A stretch of 64,000 nt of DNA from contig NZ_JACVHF010000006.1 in assembly GCF_014502795.1 (NCBI RefSeq), positions 109,884-173,883 of the forward strand, read 5' to 3'. Positions 21,751 through 31,418 of this stretch are shown piece by piece. Position numbers and translations under genes: made by a program. Below the pieces are notes generated by a model, which was not told the origin of the DNA, did no database searches, and was given only the letters and a program-made list of their open reading frames with translations. The first letter of the stretch is position 1, and every line of letters begins with the position of its first letter. The DNA is from Heliobacterium chlorum (GTDB lineage Bacteria; Bacillota; Desulfitobacteriia; Heliobacteriales; Heliobacteriaceae).

Positions 21751-22401
21751 TTATCCTATCAAAAGCTTAATACCTATGCCTAATAAAATCAACCCTCCGA
21801 CGATCTGGGCCGTGCTGCCCAAGAGTTGACTCACTTGTCGACCGATCAACGCACCGGCGACGGTCATGATGCCTGCCACGACGCCAAAGGTCAAGATCGT
21901 CGGAACCAGTTGGGCGCCGACGGTGCCCAGAGAAAAACCCACGCTCAGGGCATCCATGCTCACAGCGGCACCGATGACGATCAGCCCCCACAAGGTCGGC
22001 GTAAAGGGGCGTCCGGCGACAGCGGTTCCTGCGGTCGCGCCAATCGCTTGACGATTTCCCCAGGTTCGATTCGACCCCGGTAGTTTCATCCCCTGCCCAG
22101 GCAGGTTGCGCCCATGAAGCGGATCTTCCGGTTCTTTCTTCCAAGCATGAAAGAGCATGCGTCCACCGAGAAAAAATAGCACCGCTGCGCCGATATAGGT
22201 GGCCAGTTGGCCGATAAAGTGTCCCAGGGTGGTGCCCAAGACGATCCCGATCCAAGGCATGAACACGTGAAAGAGGGCTACAACCAGCCCCAGCAAAAAG
22301 GCGTCCCTCCGCCGAACCCCTTCCAGGCCGATGCCGATGGCCATGGAAAAAGCATCGGCACCTAATCCAACTGCCAAAATACCTAGAGCCCAATAGCTCA
22401 T
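21751..22401 (-). CDS. mntP: Manganese efflux protein MntP
   Basis: Inner-membrane exporter that relieves manganese stress. The 216-residue product has six hydrophobic segments in two repeated halves; each half carries an acidic membrane motif, GLGADAFSMAIGIGLEG in the first and IGAAVSMDALSVGFSLG in the second. The central loop (about 95-125) is longer and more polar than usual. ATG at 22399-22401 follows GGAGG by seven bases; a TTG two codons earlier is less likely. I found no yybP-ykoY manganese riboswitch in the 116-base leader. Confidence 0.92.
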   Translation of the reverse strand: MSYWALGILAVGLGADAFSMAIGIGLEGVRRRDAFLLGLVVALFHVFMPWIGIVLGTTLGHFIGQLATYIGAAVLFFLGGRMLFHAWKKEPEDPLHGRNLPGQGMKLPGSNRTWGNRQAIGATAGTAVAGRPFTPTLWGLIVIGAAVSMDALSVGFSLGTVGAQLVPTILTFGVVAGIMTVAGALIGRQVSQLLGSTAQIVGGLILLGIGIKLLIG

Positions 22402-22517
22402 CCCCAAACCTCCACTTTAGCCACATCGTGCGATGGCCTTCGTTCGCCTTGGGCCGCTGCGTCGAGCTGCATCGACTACGCTACAGGTATATGCAGGCAA
22501 TAGACAAGCAAGAAGGA

Positions 22518-23663
22518 CTATTCGCGCCAAATCCGCCCGCCAGCCGCTTTCGTCAGCCGGTTCATCAGCGCCATGCCGATGCCTTCCCGAGGATAACTCT
22601 CCGCAATGATGGCCGTCACCGGCGTCTCATCAAAGGATCGCAAAGATCCAAACAATCGATAGGCCACTGACCGTAAGTCTTCCCGAGAACCGGCTAAACG
22701 AACCTGGTATTTTGAGCCGCACTCTTGGGGCAAAAGATGCTTGATGTGCTCGTAGGTCTCTGCGGAGATCAGCAGGCCTAGTGGGTCTGTTTCTTTCTCC
22801 AGCAGTACCGTTATCGCTTGTACCTGCTCTTTCCACGACCCCGTAAGCAAGTAAACAGGCGCCTTGGGCGCATAGTGGGCATATTTCATACCCGGCGAAC
22901 GAGGGGCCGAACTATCGGGCGAGGCAGCCTCCCCGTTCGTTTCTAAGAGGCAATGCTCAGTCGTTGCCTCTGAAGGCCGCTCTGATATTGCTTTGGTTAC
23001 ACTGGGTTCCCCGTCTACTTCGACTCCTTCGAAATGGATCGACAGCATTTCTCGGGTGATGCCGCCGGGGCGCAGAATGACGGGATGATCACCGGTCACA
23101 TCGACGACCGTCGATTCCAGCCCCACCGTACACTCTCCCCCGTCGACGAGACCGTCGACTCGCCCCCAGAGATCCTGCCGCACATGGCCGGCTGTGGTGG
23201 GACTCGGTTTTCCCGAACGGTTCGCCGATGGCGCAGCGATGGGAACTTGGGCGCTCCGGATCAGTTCCCGTGCCACCGGGTGGGAGGGCATGCGAATAGC
23301 CACCGTCGACAGCCCTGCCGTCACTTCCGCTGGAACCTGGTTCGATGCCGGTAAGATCATTGTCAACGGACCGGGCCAGAACAGTTTCGCCATCTTCTGT
23401 GCCATCGGCGGAAAATCAGAGACGAGCGGCGTCAGTTCGTCCAGACTGGCAATATGTACGATCAAGGGGTTGTCGGAAGGCCGCCCTTTCGCCCGAAAGA
23501 TACCTTGAACAGCTTGCACGTCTAAGGCGTTGGCCCCTAAACCGTATACTGTTTCCGTTGGAAAGGCGACCAGTTTTCCCTCCCGGATAAGTTGAGCCGC
23601 TTCTTGTAATTCGTCTATGCTAAAGTTGTGCGGGGCGACCCGCCAGATTTTTGTTTCTGTCAT
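22518..23663 (-). CDS. ywlC: L-threonylcarbamoyladenylate synthase (Sua5/YwlC type)
   Basis: Makes threonylcarbamoyl-AMP from threonine, bicarbonate and ATP, the first step of t6A37 modification of ANN-decoding tRNAs. The 381-residue product is the two-domain Sua5 form: an N-terminal YrdC domain (KLVAFPTETVYGLGANALD, KGRPSDNPLIVHI, PSANRSGKPSPT) and a C-terminal Sua5 domain (from about residue 270, SPGMKYAHYAPKAPVYLL). The linker between them (about 225-262) is long and rich in Glu, Ser and Pro. It occupies the usual place between prmC/prfA and mntP-ywlE. Confidence 0.95.
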   Translation of the reverse strand: MTETKIWRVAPHNFSIDELQEAAQLIREGKLVAFPTETVYGLGANALDVQAVQGIFRAKGRPSDNPLIVHIASLDELTPLVSDFPPMAQKMAKLFWPGPLTMILPASNQVPAEVTAGLSTVAIRMPSHPVARELIRSAQVPIAAPSANRSGKPSPTTAGHVRQDLWGRVDGLVDGGECTVGLESTVVDVTGDHPVILRPGGITREMLSIHFEGVEVDGEPSVTKAISERPSEATTEHCLLETNGEAASPDSSAPRSPGMKYAHYAPKAPVYLLTGSWKEQVQAITVLLEKETDPLGLLISAETYEHIKHLLPQECGSKYQVRLAGSREDLRSVAYRLFGSLRSFDETPVTAIIAESYPREGIGMALMNRLTKAAGGRIWRE

Positions 23664-23810
23664 CGTTTCATCACACCATATCAATCACTTTAACCGCTTT
23701 TCTATCCTGTCTAACCTTGTTGATATTTGCTCATGTGCGGTCTGTATTTAAATGCAGACTTTTATTTTTATTCATGATGTCAGCAAGTTCATCCCGGAGC
23801 AGGTTCTACG

Positions 23811-25100
23811 CTAGAAGAGCCATCCCAGATAGCGAACCCCTACATAGACCGTGGAAATGACGATACTGATCAGCATCAGCGGGAAGGCGACTTTCATAAA
23901 GCCCATGAAGGAGATGGGAAATCCGTTCTTCTCGGCGAGACCAGCGACGATGACGTTCGCCGAGGCGCCGATCAAGGTACCATTGCCACCGAGACAAGCG
24001 CCTAAGGCTAAGCTCCACCAGAGCGGATTCAAATTCATCCCGCTCATCTCCCCCATCGCCTTGATCATGGGGATCATGGTGGCCACGAAGGGAATGTTGT
24101 CCACGAAGGCCGAGGCGATGGCTGAGATCCAAAGCACAAACATGGCGGTAGGCCCAAGGAGACCGCCTGTCAGTTTCAACCCTTCTTGAGCAATCCAGCA
24201 AATGATCCCTAAATGTTCCAAACCGCCGACAAGCACGAAGAGCCCGACGAAAAAGAAAATGGTCGGCCATTCCACGTGCAGTAGAATATCCTCCGGTTCC
24301 TCCCGGGTGATGGCTAAGAGCAGAATGGCACCAGCTAGGGCGATCGTCGCCGATTCCAGGCCGAACAGCCCATGGAGGATAAAGCCCAGGATCGTCAATG
24401 CCAAGACAAAGAGCGACTTTTTCAGCAGAGCCCAATCTTTGATCTGCTCGCGCTCATCAAAAGCGACGACCCGTGCTTTTCGTTCTTCCGTCGTGACCAA
24501 ATCATTTCGGTAGAGAAAACGTAAAATCACCATATTGGCAATGAAGATGATCACGATCGGCAACGTTAGATTCAGAATGAAATCGTTAAAAGACAATCCT
24601 GTCGACGATCCGATCATGATGTTCGGCGGGTCCCCAATCAGAGTGGCTGTGCCCCCGATATTGGACGCTAAGATCTCGCTGATTAAAAAGGGCATGGGGT
24701 TCACATCCATCTCCTGAGCAATGGAAAAGGTCACCGGTACCACCAGGAGAACCGTCGTCACGTTGTCCAAAAAAGCAGAAGCGACCGCCGTAACGGTACT
24801 CAACAGCACTAAAATCCGCAAGGGCTCCCCTTTCGCCACCTTCACCGCTTTCACGGCGATAAATTCGAAGACACCGGTCCGGCGGGTGATGCCGACGATG
24901 ATCATCATGCCGATCAATAGACCGAGCGTGTTGAAGTCGATCGCATGGATAGCATCTTCTTGCGACAAGATGCCTACGAGCAAGAAAACGACCGCACCGA
25001 GCATAGCTACGACCATGCGGTGCATCTTTTCAGAAATGATAAAACCATAGGTCAACAAGAAGATAATCACCGCAACGATCACCTGTGTTTGAGCAGTCAC
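23811..25100 (-). CDS. ArsB/NhaD-family ion transporter
   Basis: Membrane protein of 429 residues with about 11-12 hydrophobic segments, of the ion transporter superfamily that includes ArsB, NhaD and SLC13 carriers. Two repeated halves carry the discontinuous-helix motifs: ASAFLDNVTTVLLVVP with NIGGTATLIGDPPNIMIG in the first half, and ASAFVDNIPFVATMIP with LGGNGTLIGASANVIVAG in the second. Substrate cannot be read from the sequence; sodium/proton exchange, arsenite or dicarboxylates are possible. It is inserted between ywlC and prmC on the same strand, with gaps on both sides suggesting its own transcript. Confidence 0.85.
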   Translation of the reverse strand: MTAQTQVIVAVIIFLLTYGFIISEKMHRMVVAMLGAVVFLLVGILSQEDAIHAIDFNTLGLLIGMMIIVGITRRTGVFEFIAVKAVKVAKGEPLRILVLLSTVTAVASAFLDNVTTVLLVVPVTFSIAQEMDVNPMPFLISEILASNIGGTATLIGDPPNIMIGSSTGLSFNDFILNLTLPIVIIFIANMVILRFLYRNDLVTTEERKARVVAFDEREQIKDWALLKKSLFVLALTILGFILHGLFGLESATIALAGAILLLAITREEPEDILLHVEWPTIFFFVGLFVLVGGLEHLGIICWIAQEGLKLTGGLLGPTAMFVLWISAIASAFVDNIPFVATMIPMIKAMGEMSGMNLNPLWWSLALGACLGGNGTLIGASANVIVAGLAEKNGFPISFMGFMKVAFPLMLISIVISTVYVGVRYLGWLF

Positions 25101-25180
25101 GAGAAACCCCTCTTCTTAAATCCCGACTTTTCCACATCCTAGAACAGGACCATCTTCCGAATCAATCGCTGTGCCGAACA

Positions 25181-26212
25181 CTAGCCATAACCCAGTTTAA
25201 CTTTATCCATCCGGTTCTTTTTCATGCAACCCATGACGATCCGATCATGACCTTGAAAATCGGGAAGGACACGGATCTCGTCAAAGCCATGCCTTACTAG
25301 CAGTTCAGCCACAGAAGGCCCTTGGTCGAAGCCGATCTCCAAAGCGATCAGCCCTCCTGGTACTAATACCTTGACGGCTTGCGGAATCAGGCGACGGTAC
25401 ACCTGAAGACCGTCATCGCCACCGTCCAAGGCCAGGCGAGGCTCAAACTGGGCTACTTCCCGCTGAAGGCCGCCGATATCTTCTGTGGGGATGTATGGCG
25501 GATTGGACAACACCGCCTGTAACGGTAACCCTGCTGCGATCACCGGTTCGAGCAGATCGCCTTCCCAGAAGGTAATACGGTGGACCAGGCCGTTTCGCTC
25601 CGCATTCCCCCGGGCTGTCGCCAACGCTTCCGGGGAAAGATCGGTGGCAACCACATTGGCATGGCGCAACTCTTTGGCCATGGCAAGCGCAATCGCTCCC
25701 GAACCAGTTCCTACGTCAGCCAACCAGATCTCTTTCCCGACAACACTACCTCGAACTAGTGGAGAATCGGGATCCACCGGAGCTTTGTCAGCATTATCTT
25801 TACCCAGGCCGCCCATGTCGGATCCTTGGTCCTGCTTTTTCGGGAAACCAGCCATTTTCTCTTTCAGAGACGTTACTGCCGCTTCTACAAGCAATTCCGT
25901 ATCGGATCGTGGGATCAGCACAGCCGGATTCACCTGAAGTTCCATCCCCCAGAATTCTTGACATCCTGTAATATACTGCAGTGGGCACCCCTTAGAACGC
26001 TCCCTCACGAGCCCTTCAAGCTTTTCGACCATTTCCACAGAGAGCGGATCTCGTAAGGACGCCAGCAAACCGGCTCGGCTTTTTTCCAATCCGTACGCGA
26101 AAAGTACCTCCGCCTCCAGCCGCGGTGACGATAGTTCCATATGTTTAAACAAAAAAACCGTCGCCTGCAGAGCTTCCCCAACAGTCGCCGGCTTCTTTTC
26201 CCAGATTCCCAT
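25181..26212 (-). CDS. prmC: Release factor glutamine methyltransferase PrmC
   Basis: Methylates the Gln of the GGQ motif in release factors RF1 and RF2, using S-adenosylmethionine. The 343-residue product has the N-terminal helical domain (residues 1-90), the SAM-binding motif DVGTGSGAIALAMAKEL and the substrate motif VLSNPPYIP. It is longer than usual because of a Gly/Asp/Lys-rich insertion of about 45 residues (around 115-160) just before the SAM motif. Its target gene prfA lies immediately upstream, although here a 201-base gap separates them. Confidence 0.95.
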   Translation of the reverse strand: MGIWEKKPATVGEALQATVFLFKHMELSSPRLEAEVLFAYGLEKSRAGLLASLRDPLSVEMVEKLEGLVRERSKGCPLQYITGCQEFWGMELQVNPAVLIPRSDTELLVEAAVTSLKEKMAGFPKKQDQGSDMGGLGKDNADKAPVDPDSPLVRGSVVGKEIWLADVGTGSGAIALAMAKELRHANVVATDLSPEALATARGNAERNGLVHRITFWEGDLLEPVIAAGLPLQAVLSNPPYIPTEDIGGLQREVAQFEPRLALDGGDDGLQVYRRLIPQAVKVLVPGGLIALEIGFDQGPSVAELLVRHGFDEIRVLPDFQGHDRIVMGCMKKNRMDKVKLGYG

Positions 26213-26413
26213 CGTGAATCACCTTGCGTTTCTTCCAACATTGCTCTTTTCGACACCCAGCACAACCGGTAGAATCGGAAAAGCGCATAGACACCACAGT
26301 CTACCCGAATGATGACGGCGTGATGCCTATGCACTATTGAAATCCCCTTGGCAGAGATTTTGAGCCGATTAAAGATGATCAACAGACTAAAGACTACAGG
26401 CAGATAGCGAAAT

Positions 26414-27478
26414 CTACTGCATGTTTTTCATCTTCTCCGCTTGGTCTGTGGCGATCAACCCGTCGATGATTTCTTGAATATCTCCGTCGAGGATCGCTTC
26501 CAAACGGTGTAAGGTGAGGCCGATGCGGTGGTCTGTGACCCGCCCCTGGGGGAAGTTGTACGTACGGATGCGTTCGGACCGGTCTCCGGAACCCACCATG
26601 GACTTACGAGCGCTGGCCATTTCGCCGTGCTGTTCTTCCTCGGCTTTTTCCAACAGGCGAGCCCGCAATACCCGCATCGCCTTCTCCCGGTTTTTCAGCT
26701 GTGACTTTTCGTCTTGACAGGAGACGACAATGCCTGTAGGCAAGTGGGTGATGCGGACAGCCGATTCGGTCTTGTTGACGTGCTGACCGCCGGCGCCAGA
26801 AGAACAGAAGACGTCGACGCGCAGTTCGTTCGGATTGATGTCGATCTCCACCTCTTCCGCTTCCGGAAGGACAGCCACGGTAGCGGCTGAGGTGTGAATT
26901 CGGCCGCTCGACTCGGTCGCCGGGACCCGTTGGACCCGGTGAACACCCGATTCGAACTTCAATTTCGAAAAGGCCCCTTGCCCTTCGATCAGGACGATCA
27001 CTTCTTTGAACCCGCCGATGTCGGTGTAGTTCGCCGAAAGGACCTCGGTCTTCCATCCTTGCCGGTCGGCGTAGCGGTTGTACATGCGATAGAGGTCGCC
27101 GGCAAAGAGGCCGGCCTCTTCACCGCCGGTGCCAGCCCGGATCTCGACGATGACGTTCTTGTCGTCGTTCGGATCTTTCGGCAAGAGCAAGATCTTGAGC
27201 CGCTGTTCCAACTCCTCTTGTCGTTCCGAAAGTTCGTCCAGTTCCATCGAAGCCATCTCTCGGAGTTCCGGGTCCGATTCTTCGAGCATGGCCTTCGCGT
27301 CATCGATGCCGGTGAGGACGTTCTTATATTCCCGAAAGGCCTCGACGATCTCCGTCATGCCCGCTTGGGCTTTGGCATGGCGCTGCCACGTCGTTTGATC
27401 ACCGATGATATCGGGGTCGCTCAACAGTTGGGTCAGTTCTTCATATTTTTGTTCAATAATTTCTAGCTTATCGATCAT
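26414..27478 (-). CDS. prfA: Peptide chain release factor 1
   Basis: Recognises UAA and UAG stop codons and triggers peptide release. The 354-residue product has the GGQ motif in [14 protein letters not shown], the target of PrmC, and a codon-recognition region with PATESSGR upstream of it. The start ATG overlaps the end of the DUF1385 gene by four bases (ATGA), so both are likely translated from one message with rpmE upstream. Confidence 0.98.
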   Translation of the reverse strand: MIDKLEIIEQKYEELTQLLSDPDIIGDQTTWQRHAKAQAGMTEIVEAFREYKNVLTGIDDAKAMLEESDPELREMASMELDELSERQEELEQRLKILLLPKDPNDDKNVIVEIRAGTGGEEAGLFAGDLYRMYNRYADRQGWKTEVLSANYTDIGGFKEVIVLIEGQGAFSKLKFESGVHRVQRVPATESSGRIHTSAATVAVLPEAEEVEIDINPNELRVDVFCSSGAGGQHVNKTESAVRITHLPTGIVVSCQDEKSQLKNREKAMRVLRARLLEKAEEEQHGEMASARKSMVGSGDRSERIRTYNFPQGRVTDHRIGLTLHRLEAILDGDIQEIIDGLIATDQAEKMKNMQ

Positions 27479-28425
27479 ATCGCTTCACCTGCATCGGCAA
27501 GAGTGGTACATACCTTGGGGTAGATCTGTTCTGGTTCCGTCGAAGCCTCTTTCGCTTCGGACGTCTCCGGTTGCGGTAGAACTGCTTGTAAAGCGCGGAT
27601 GGCCACTTCCACTTGCTTGTCATCGGGCTCGCGTGTGGTCATGTTCTGCAGCCACAGCCCCGGCAGAATAAAGAGCTTCATCAGCCAAAACCGAGGATAG
27701 CGTCCGGAGAGTTTGATGATCTCATAACTGATCCCCGCGACAAAGGGAACGAGGGCGAGCCGATAGGCCGTCTTCCAAAAGAGGGTCGCATCCGGTAATA
27801 AAGAAAAGACGAAGATCTTGATGACCATCACGAAGAGCAGAAAACTGGTGCCGCAGCGCGGGTGCAAGGTCGTGTGGCGCTGTACATTAGCGACAGACAG
27901 TTCTTCGCCCGCCTCATAGGCATGGATCGTCTTGTGCTCGGCGCCATGATATTGAAAGACCCGCTGGATGTCGGGCATACGCGCGATGACCGCAATATAA
28001 CCAAAGAACAGGGCAATCCGGACCGCCCCTTCGATGACGTTTTGCCCGAAAAGGCTGGAAATCACTTGGCGGGTCAGGTGGGCCGCCGCCGTCGGCAAGA
28101 AGATGAATAGACCAGCCCCCAAAATCATAGCCATGGAGATGGTCACCGTGATTTCCCAGGCCGACAATTCCTCTTCCTCTTCATCGGCCGCTTTGTTCGC
28201 CGAGAAGGACAGCGCTTTGACACCGAGGATCAGTGCATCGAGCAGCGCCCCAGTCCCCCGGATGACGGGGGTCTTCATGAGGGCGCCGTTCATCCAGGAT
28301 GCCACCGGCTGCTTATTCACCACGATCTCCTCATTGGGGCAGCGGACAGCGATGGCCATTTCTTGAGGGCCTCGCATCATGACGCCCTCAATGACGGCTT
28401 GGCCGCCGTATTGAAATTTCCCCAT
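27475..28425 (-). CDS. DUF1385 membrane protein (YqhQ family)
   Basis: A 316-residue membrane protein of unknown function. It begins [17 protein letters not shown], the DUF1385 signature, and has about four hydrophobic segments. A conserved central block [18 protein letters not shown] with His and Glu residues precedes [10 protein letters not shown]. The gene is often found between rpmE and prfA-prmC in Clostridia, as here, which suggests a housekeeping role. ATG start at 28423-28425; 3' end overlaps prfA by four bases. Confidence 0.9.
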   Translation of the reverse strand: MGKFQYGGQAVIEGVMMRGPQEMAIAVRCPNEEIVVNKQPVASWMNGALMKTPVIRGTGALLDALILGVKALSFSANKAADEEEEELSAWEITVTISMAMILGAGLFIFLPTAAAHLTRQVISSLFGQNVIEGAVRIALFFGYIAVIARMPDIQRVFQYHGAEHKTIHAYEAGEELSVANVQRHTTLHPRCGTSFLLFVMVIKIFVFSLLPDATLFWKTAYRLALVPFVAGISYEIIKLSGRYPRFWLMKLFILPGLWLQNMTTREPDDKQVEVAIRALQAVLPQPETSEAKEASTEPEQIYPKVCTTLADAGEAI

Positions 28426-28443
28426 GTCACTTCTCCCCCATAG

Positions 28444-28474
28444 AAAAATAGCAGAGCTTTGTGCAGGCTCTGCT
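28444..28474 (-). terminator. Terminator of rpmE
   Basis: AGCAGAGC (28467-28474 on the minus strand) pairs with GCTCTGCT (28450-28457) with a nine-base loop and is followed by ATTTTT. It separates rpmE from the DUF1385-prfA unit. Confidence 0.8.
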
Positions 28475-28483
28475 ACTTAAGAC

Positions 28484-28681
28484 TTATAGACCGTACTTTT
28501 TCTTGAACTTATCAACCCGTCCACCGGCTTCAATCGCGCGGGTCTTGCCGGTAAAGAAAGGATGGCACTTGGAACAAACGTCCACTTTGATCTCCTTACG
28601 GGTCGAGCCGGTTTCAAAGGTTTCGCCGCAAGCGCAGCTTACCATAGCCCGGTCAAATTTCGGATGGATGCCTTCCTTCAC
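28484..28681 (-). CDS. rpmE: 50S ribosomal protein L31, zinc-binding form
   Basis: Ribosomal protein of 65 residues. It begins [20 protein letters not shown]; the cysteines in SCACGE and VCSKCHPF form the CxC...CxxC zinc site of the zinc-dependent form, as opposed to the zinc-free paralogue YtiA. The GTG at 28679-28681 is the start because AGAGGTG is six bases upstream and it matches the family N-terminus; an in-frame GTG three codons earlier overlaps the ribosome site. Its own terminator follows directly. Confidence 0.96.
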   Translation of the reverse strand: MKEGIHPKFDRAMVSCACGETFETGSTRKEIKVDVCSKCHPFFTGKTRAIEAGGRVDKFKKKYGL

Positions 28682-28823
28682 AGGGTTCACCTCTTTCTCA
28701 AGGATCGGTCCTTTTTCAGAATCAATCCGGACTCTGGCCTCTCAGTCAACACCCGAGATTATATCATAGCCCAAGCTATGGTGCAAGAGTCAGATTATTC
28801 GTCTCCCTGTGCAGTTTCGAAGA

Positions 28824-29681
28824 TTATACTTTTTTACTGGTACTGCGTATATAAGCGAGCGGATTGACGGCTTGGCGGTCCAGGCGCACTTCAAAATGCA
28901 GATGAGGACCGGTGGCGACGCCAGTCGAACCGACTAAGGCCAGTGAATCGCCCTTATCTAACTTATCTCCCTTTTCGACGAGCAGCTTGGAGGCGTGCGC
29001 ATAGAGCGTGGACACACCGAAGGCATGATCGACGATGACCGTATTGCCGTAGATCGGCAGCCAGCCGGCATAGCTCACCTGGCCGCTCTGGGCCACCCGT
29101 ATGGTTTTCCCCGTATCGGTGGCGATGTCGACACCGTGGTGGAATGATTTATGGCGAGGGCCGAAGGTAGAAGTGATGATCCCTTCCAGGGGGAATCGCA
29201 TCGAAGAGAGCAGTGCGCCGCGCGATGCGAAACGGGGGTTCTCGGCCTCCCTTTTATCGTTCGATGACGCCTCTTCCGCTGTGGAAAGCTCCGCAGTCGA
29301 ATCGGCAGGGGGCTCTACCGTCTCGACCGATCCCGGGATGATCAGAGTCCGGCCAACGGCGAGCACCTGGTTCGGATCGAGATGGTTAAGAGCGCACAGT
29401 TCCGAGGTTTTTAAGCCGTAGGAACGAGCAATGCCGTATAAGGTCTCCCCTTCAGCGACCCGATGGGTCGCCAAATCTTCCGGGATGGCCTCTTGTTCGC
29501 TCGGCACTGCGTCAGAGGCTAACATCGTCAGACTGTCCCCTTTGAACAGGCGAAAGAGCCCGTCCTCTCCTTCATCGCTGTAGGCTGGTAAGGGAACAGA
29601 CAAGGATAGGGCAATCGAAGACAGAACGAAGAGACGGGTCATCCCCCACGGGCGGTTGCCGTCTCTTTCTGATTTAGACAT
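28824..29681 (-). CDS. LysM and M23 peptidase domain protein
   Basis: Exported cell-wall endopeptidase of about 285 residues. After a signal-like N-terminal hydrophobic stretch (about residues 15-33) come a LysM domain (THRVAEGETLYGIARSYGLK, about 68-115) and an M23 metallopeptidase domain (from about 170). The zinc ligands are visible in FHHGVDIAT (HxxxD) and GPHLHFEVR (HxH). Such proteins cleave peptidoglycan cross-links during growth or sporulation (SpoIIQ and SpoIVFA are relatives). ATG at 29679-29681; its ribosome site AGGTGAT lies in the 3' arm of a large inverted repeat (29692-29760). Confidence 0.9.
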   Translation of the reverse strand: MSKSERDGNRPWGMTRLFVLSSIALSLSVPLPAYSDEGEDGLFRLFKGDSLTMLASDAVPSEQEAIPEDLATHRVAEGETLYGIARSYGLKTSELCALNHLDPNQVLAVGRTLIIPGSVETVEPPADSTAELSTAEEASSNDKREAENPRFASRGALLSSMRFPLEGIITSTFGPRHKSFHHGVDIATDTGKTIRVAQSGQVSYAGWLPIYGNTVIVDHAFGVSTLYAHASKLLVEKGDKLDKGDSLALVGSTGVATGPHLHFEVRLDRQAVNPLAYIRSTSKKV

Positions 29682-29691
29682 GGTAAAAAAA

Positions 29692-29760
29692 ATCACCTCA
29701 GAATCATTTACGGTCCATTTGGTATTTTCACCAAAATCCGTAAATGTTATTCGAGGTGAT
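29692..29760 (-). promoter_or_regulatory. Long hairpin with T8 tail covering the ribosome site of the LysM/M23 gene
   Basis: On the minus strand ATCACCTC (29753-29760) pairs with GAGGTGAT (29692-29699), and the inner ATTTACGG/CCGTAAAT arms extend the stem to about 20 pairs. Eight T follow, so the structure can end transcription from the DUF2062 gene. The same 3' arm is the ribosome site of the next gene, whose ATG follows the T-run at once. Any read-through transcript would have that site buried. Confidence 0.65.
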
Positions 29761-30226
29761 GTTGCAATACTCGTTTACCAACCCGGCGCTGTGCACGGCG
29801 CCGCTGAGCCCATTGCAATATGGGGAAATAGGCTAGGAAATAAGCTGCCACCGAGTCGATGGCACTGCCGGTGAGAAAGACAGCGCCTGTCTGCCGCCAG
29901 AACTCCAACGTGAACAGGTGATGGTGCCCTCCGTGAAAATTGACTGATTCCCCCCAGATCAAGGAGCCGACGAAGATGTTCGAGGTGACAAAGAGCGGAA
30001 TGGCCCACTTGAACAGGAGGGCGGTGATCACTGCGGCTAGCCGGTTTCCTCGAAACAGCGCCGCAAAAGCCCAGGCCGCGAAGACACCGAAGCCGATAAA
30101 AGGCCCGAATCCCGAAGCAAACCCGAAGGCGATACCTCGGGCCAGCGCTTCCGGCTGATCTTTGACCCGGAGCAGGCGCAGATAGTTAAGGCGCATATAC
30201 CGTTTGAAGTTCACCCAGTAGGTCAA
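29747..30226 (-). CDS. DUF2062 membrane protein
   Basis: A 159-residue protein with two or three membrane helices. The motif VKDQPEALARGIAFGFASG followed by PFIGFGVFAAWAFAALFRGN and NIFVGSLIWG is the DUF2062 pattern. The function of the family is unknown. The start is TTG at 30224-30226 behind CAGGGGG. Its 3' end overlaps a terminator-like hairpin that also covers the ribosome site of the downstream LysM/M23 gene. Confidence 0.8.
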   Translation of the reverse strand: MTYWVNFKRYMRLNYLRLLRVKDQPEALARGIAFGFASGFGPFIGFGVFAAWAFAALFRGNRLAAVITALLFKWAIPLFVTSNIFVGSLIWGESVNFHGGHHHLFTLEFWRQTGAVFLTGSAIDSVAAYFLAYFPILQWAQRRRAQRRVGKRVLQHHLE

Positions 30227-30357
30227 GGTGATTTCCCCCTGAATTTTTCTGTCAATACATCCGTCACCTCTATTGTAACAGCCTACGATAGAAAAAGCCA
30301 GTTTGGCGAATCACTTGACGCATGGTTATATCTATTTTTGCGGTGATCCTAGAGGAG

Positions 30358-31341
30358 CTATTTTTGACTGCATCGACCTCTTCCGAAGTTCGGCTTTTTA
30401 TCCAGTCTATGCAGCGCATCGATAAATCGAATCGTTCCGGTGCGTCCGCGAATGACGACTGTATGGGTCCGGGCGCCTTGCGAGGTGAACTTAACCCCTT
30501 TGAGCAAGCTCCCGTCGGTGATGCCCGTCGCCGCGAAGATAACTCCGTCTCCCCGAACCATATCATCGAGCAAAAGGATCTTGCGGGGATCTTCTAATCC
30601 CATAGCCCGGCAGCGCGCTTCTTCTTCCTCAGTCTCTGGAACGAGGCGCCCTTGCATCTCCCCTCCCAGGCAGCGGATAGCAGCCGCAGCGATCACCCCT
30701 TCAGGAGCGCCGCCGATCCCCATCATGATATCCACCCCCGAATCGGGGAAGGCGGTAGCTACTGCGGGAGCAACGTCGCCGTCGGTGATCAGTTGAATCC
30801 GAGCTCCTGCCTTTCGACAGCGGCTGATCAGTTCATGATGGCGAGGACGATCCAGGATGACGACGCTGAGTTGTTCCACTTCTTTACCGAGCGCCTTGGC
30901 CACATTGTTGAGGTTTTCTTCCACCGGTGCGTCGATGTGGATGCATCCGGCCGCTTCGGGACCGACAACGATCTTATTCATATACATGTCCGGGGCATGG
31001 AGCAAGCAACCTTTATGCGCGGCCGCCAGTACGGCGATGGCCCCGCTTAGCCCTTTGGCGACGATATTCGTCCCTTCCAGGGGATCGACGGCGATATCCA
31101 GTTCCAGCCCGCCGTTCCCTAAACCGACTTTTTCGCCGATATAGAGCATCGGCGCTTCGTCCATTTCGCCCTCGCCGATGACGACAGTGCCCCGGATGTT
31201 GATCGTATCGAACATGGCACGCATGGCTTCGGTCGCCGCATCATCGGCAGCGTTTTTGTCGCCTCGTCCCATCCAGCGGGCCGAAGCTAGGGCAGCTGCT
31301 TCGGTAACACGGGCAAATTCGAGCGCCAGTTCTCTGTACAT
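30358..31341 (-). CDS. glpX: Fructose-1,6-bisphosphatase class II
   Basis: Gluconeogenic phosphatase, metal dependent, forming fructose 6-phosphate. The 327-residue product begins [20 protein letters not shown] and contains [32 protein letters not shown] and the metal-binding [13 protein letters not shown], all typical of GlpX. ATG at 31339-31341 is chosen for its GGGAGG site; the frame extends upstream into the terminator of fsa. Close to fsa and fba, it forms a gluconeogenic and pentose phosphate group. Confidence 0.96.
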   Translation of the reverse strand: MYRELALEFARVTEAAALASARWMGRGDKNAADDAATEAMRAMFDTINIRGTVVIGEGEMDEAPMLYIGEKVGLGNGGLELDIAVDPLEGTNIVAKGLSGAIAVLAAAHKGCLLHAPDMYMNKIVVGPEAAGCIHIDAPVEENLNNVAKALGKEVEQLSVVILDRPRHHELISRCRKAGARIQLITDGDVAPAVATAFPDSGVDIMMGIGGAPEGVIAAAAIRCLGGEMQGRLVPETEEEEARCRAMGLEDPRKILLLDDMVRGDGVIFAATGITDGSLLKGVKFTSQGARTHTVVIRGRTGTIRFIDALHRLDKKPNFGRGRCSQK

Positions 31342-31361
31342 TATGTATTCCTCCCAAAAAT

Positions 31362-31402
31362 AAAAAAACGGGCCGGGTTGGCACAATGAGCATCCCAGCC
31401 CG
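31362..31402 (-). terminator. Terminator of fsa
   Basis: On the minus strand CGGGCTGGGA pairs with the GGGTTGGC/GGCCCG side of 31369-31380 around a loop and is followed by seven T. It lies between fsa and glpX. Confidence 0.75.
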
Positions 31403-31418
31403 CAGGTTGAGTTTTGCC

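Noticed and set aside
21767..22426. Long alternative frame inside mntP
   Set aside because: Same strand, other frame; rich in Arg, His and Cys without hydrophobic segments, whereas the mntP frame has clear membrane helices and family motifs.
22402..22517. Manganese riboswitch (yybP-ykoY) ahead of mntP
   Set aside because: The gap lacks the conserved GGGGAGTA-type sequences and a following terminator.
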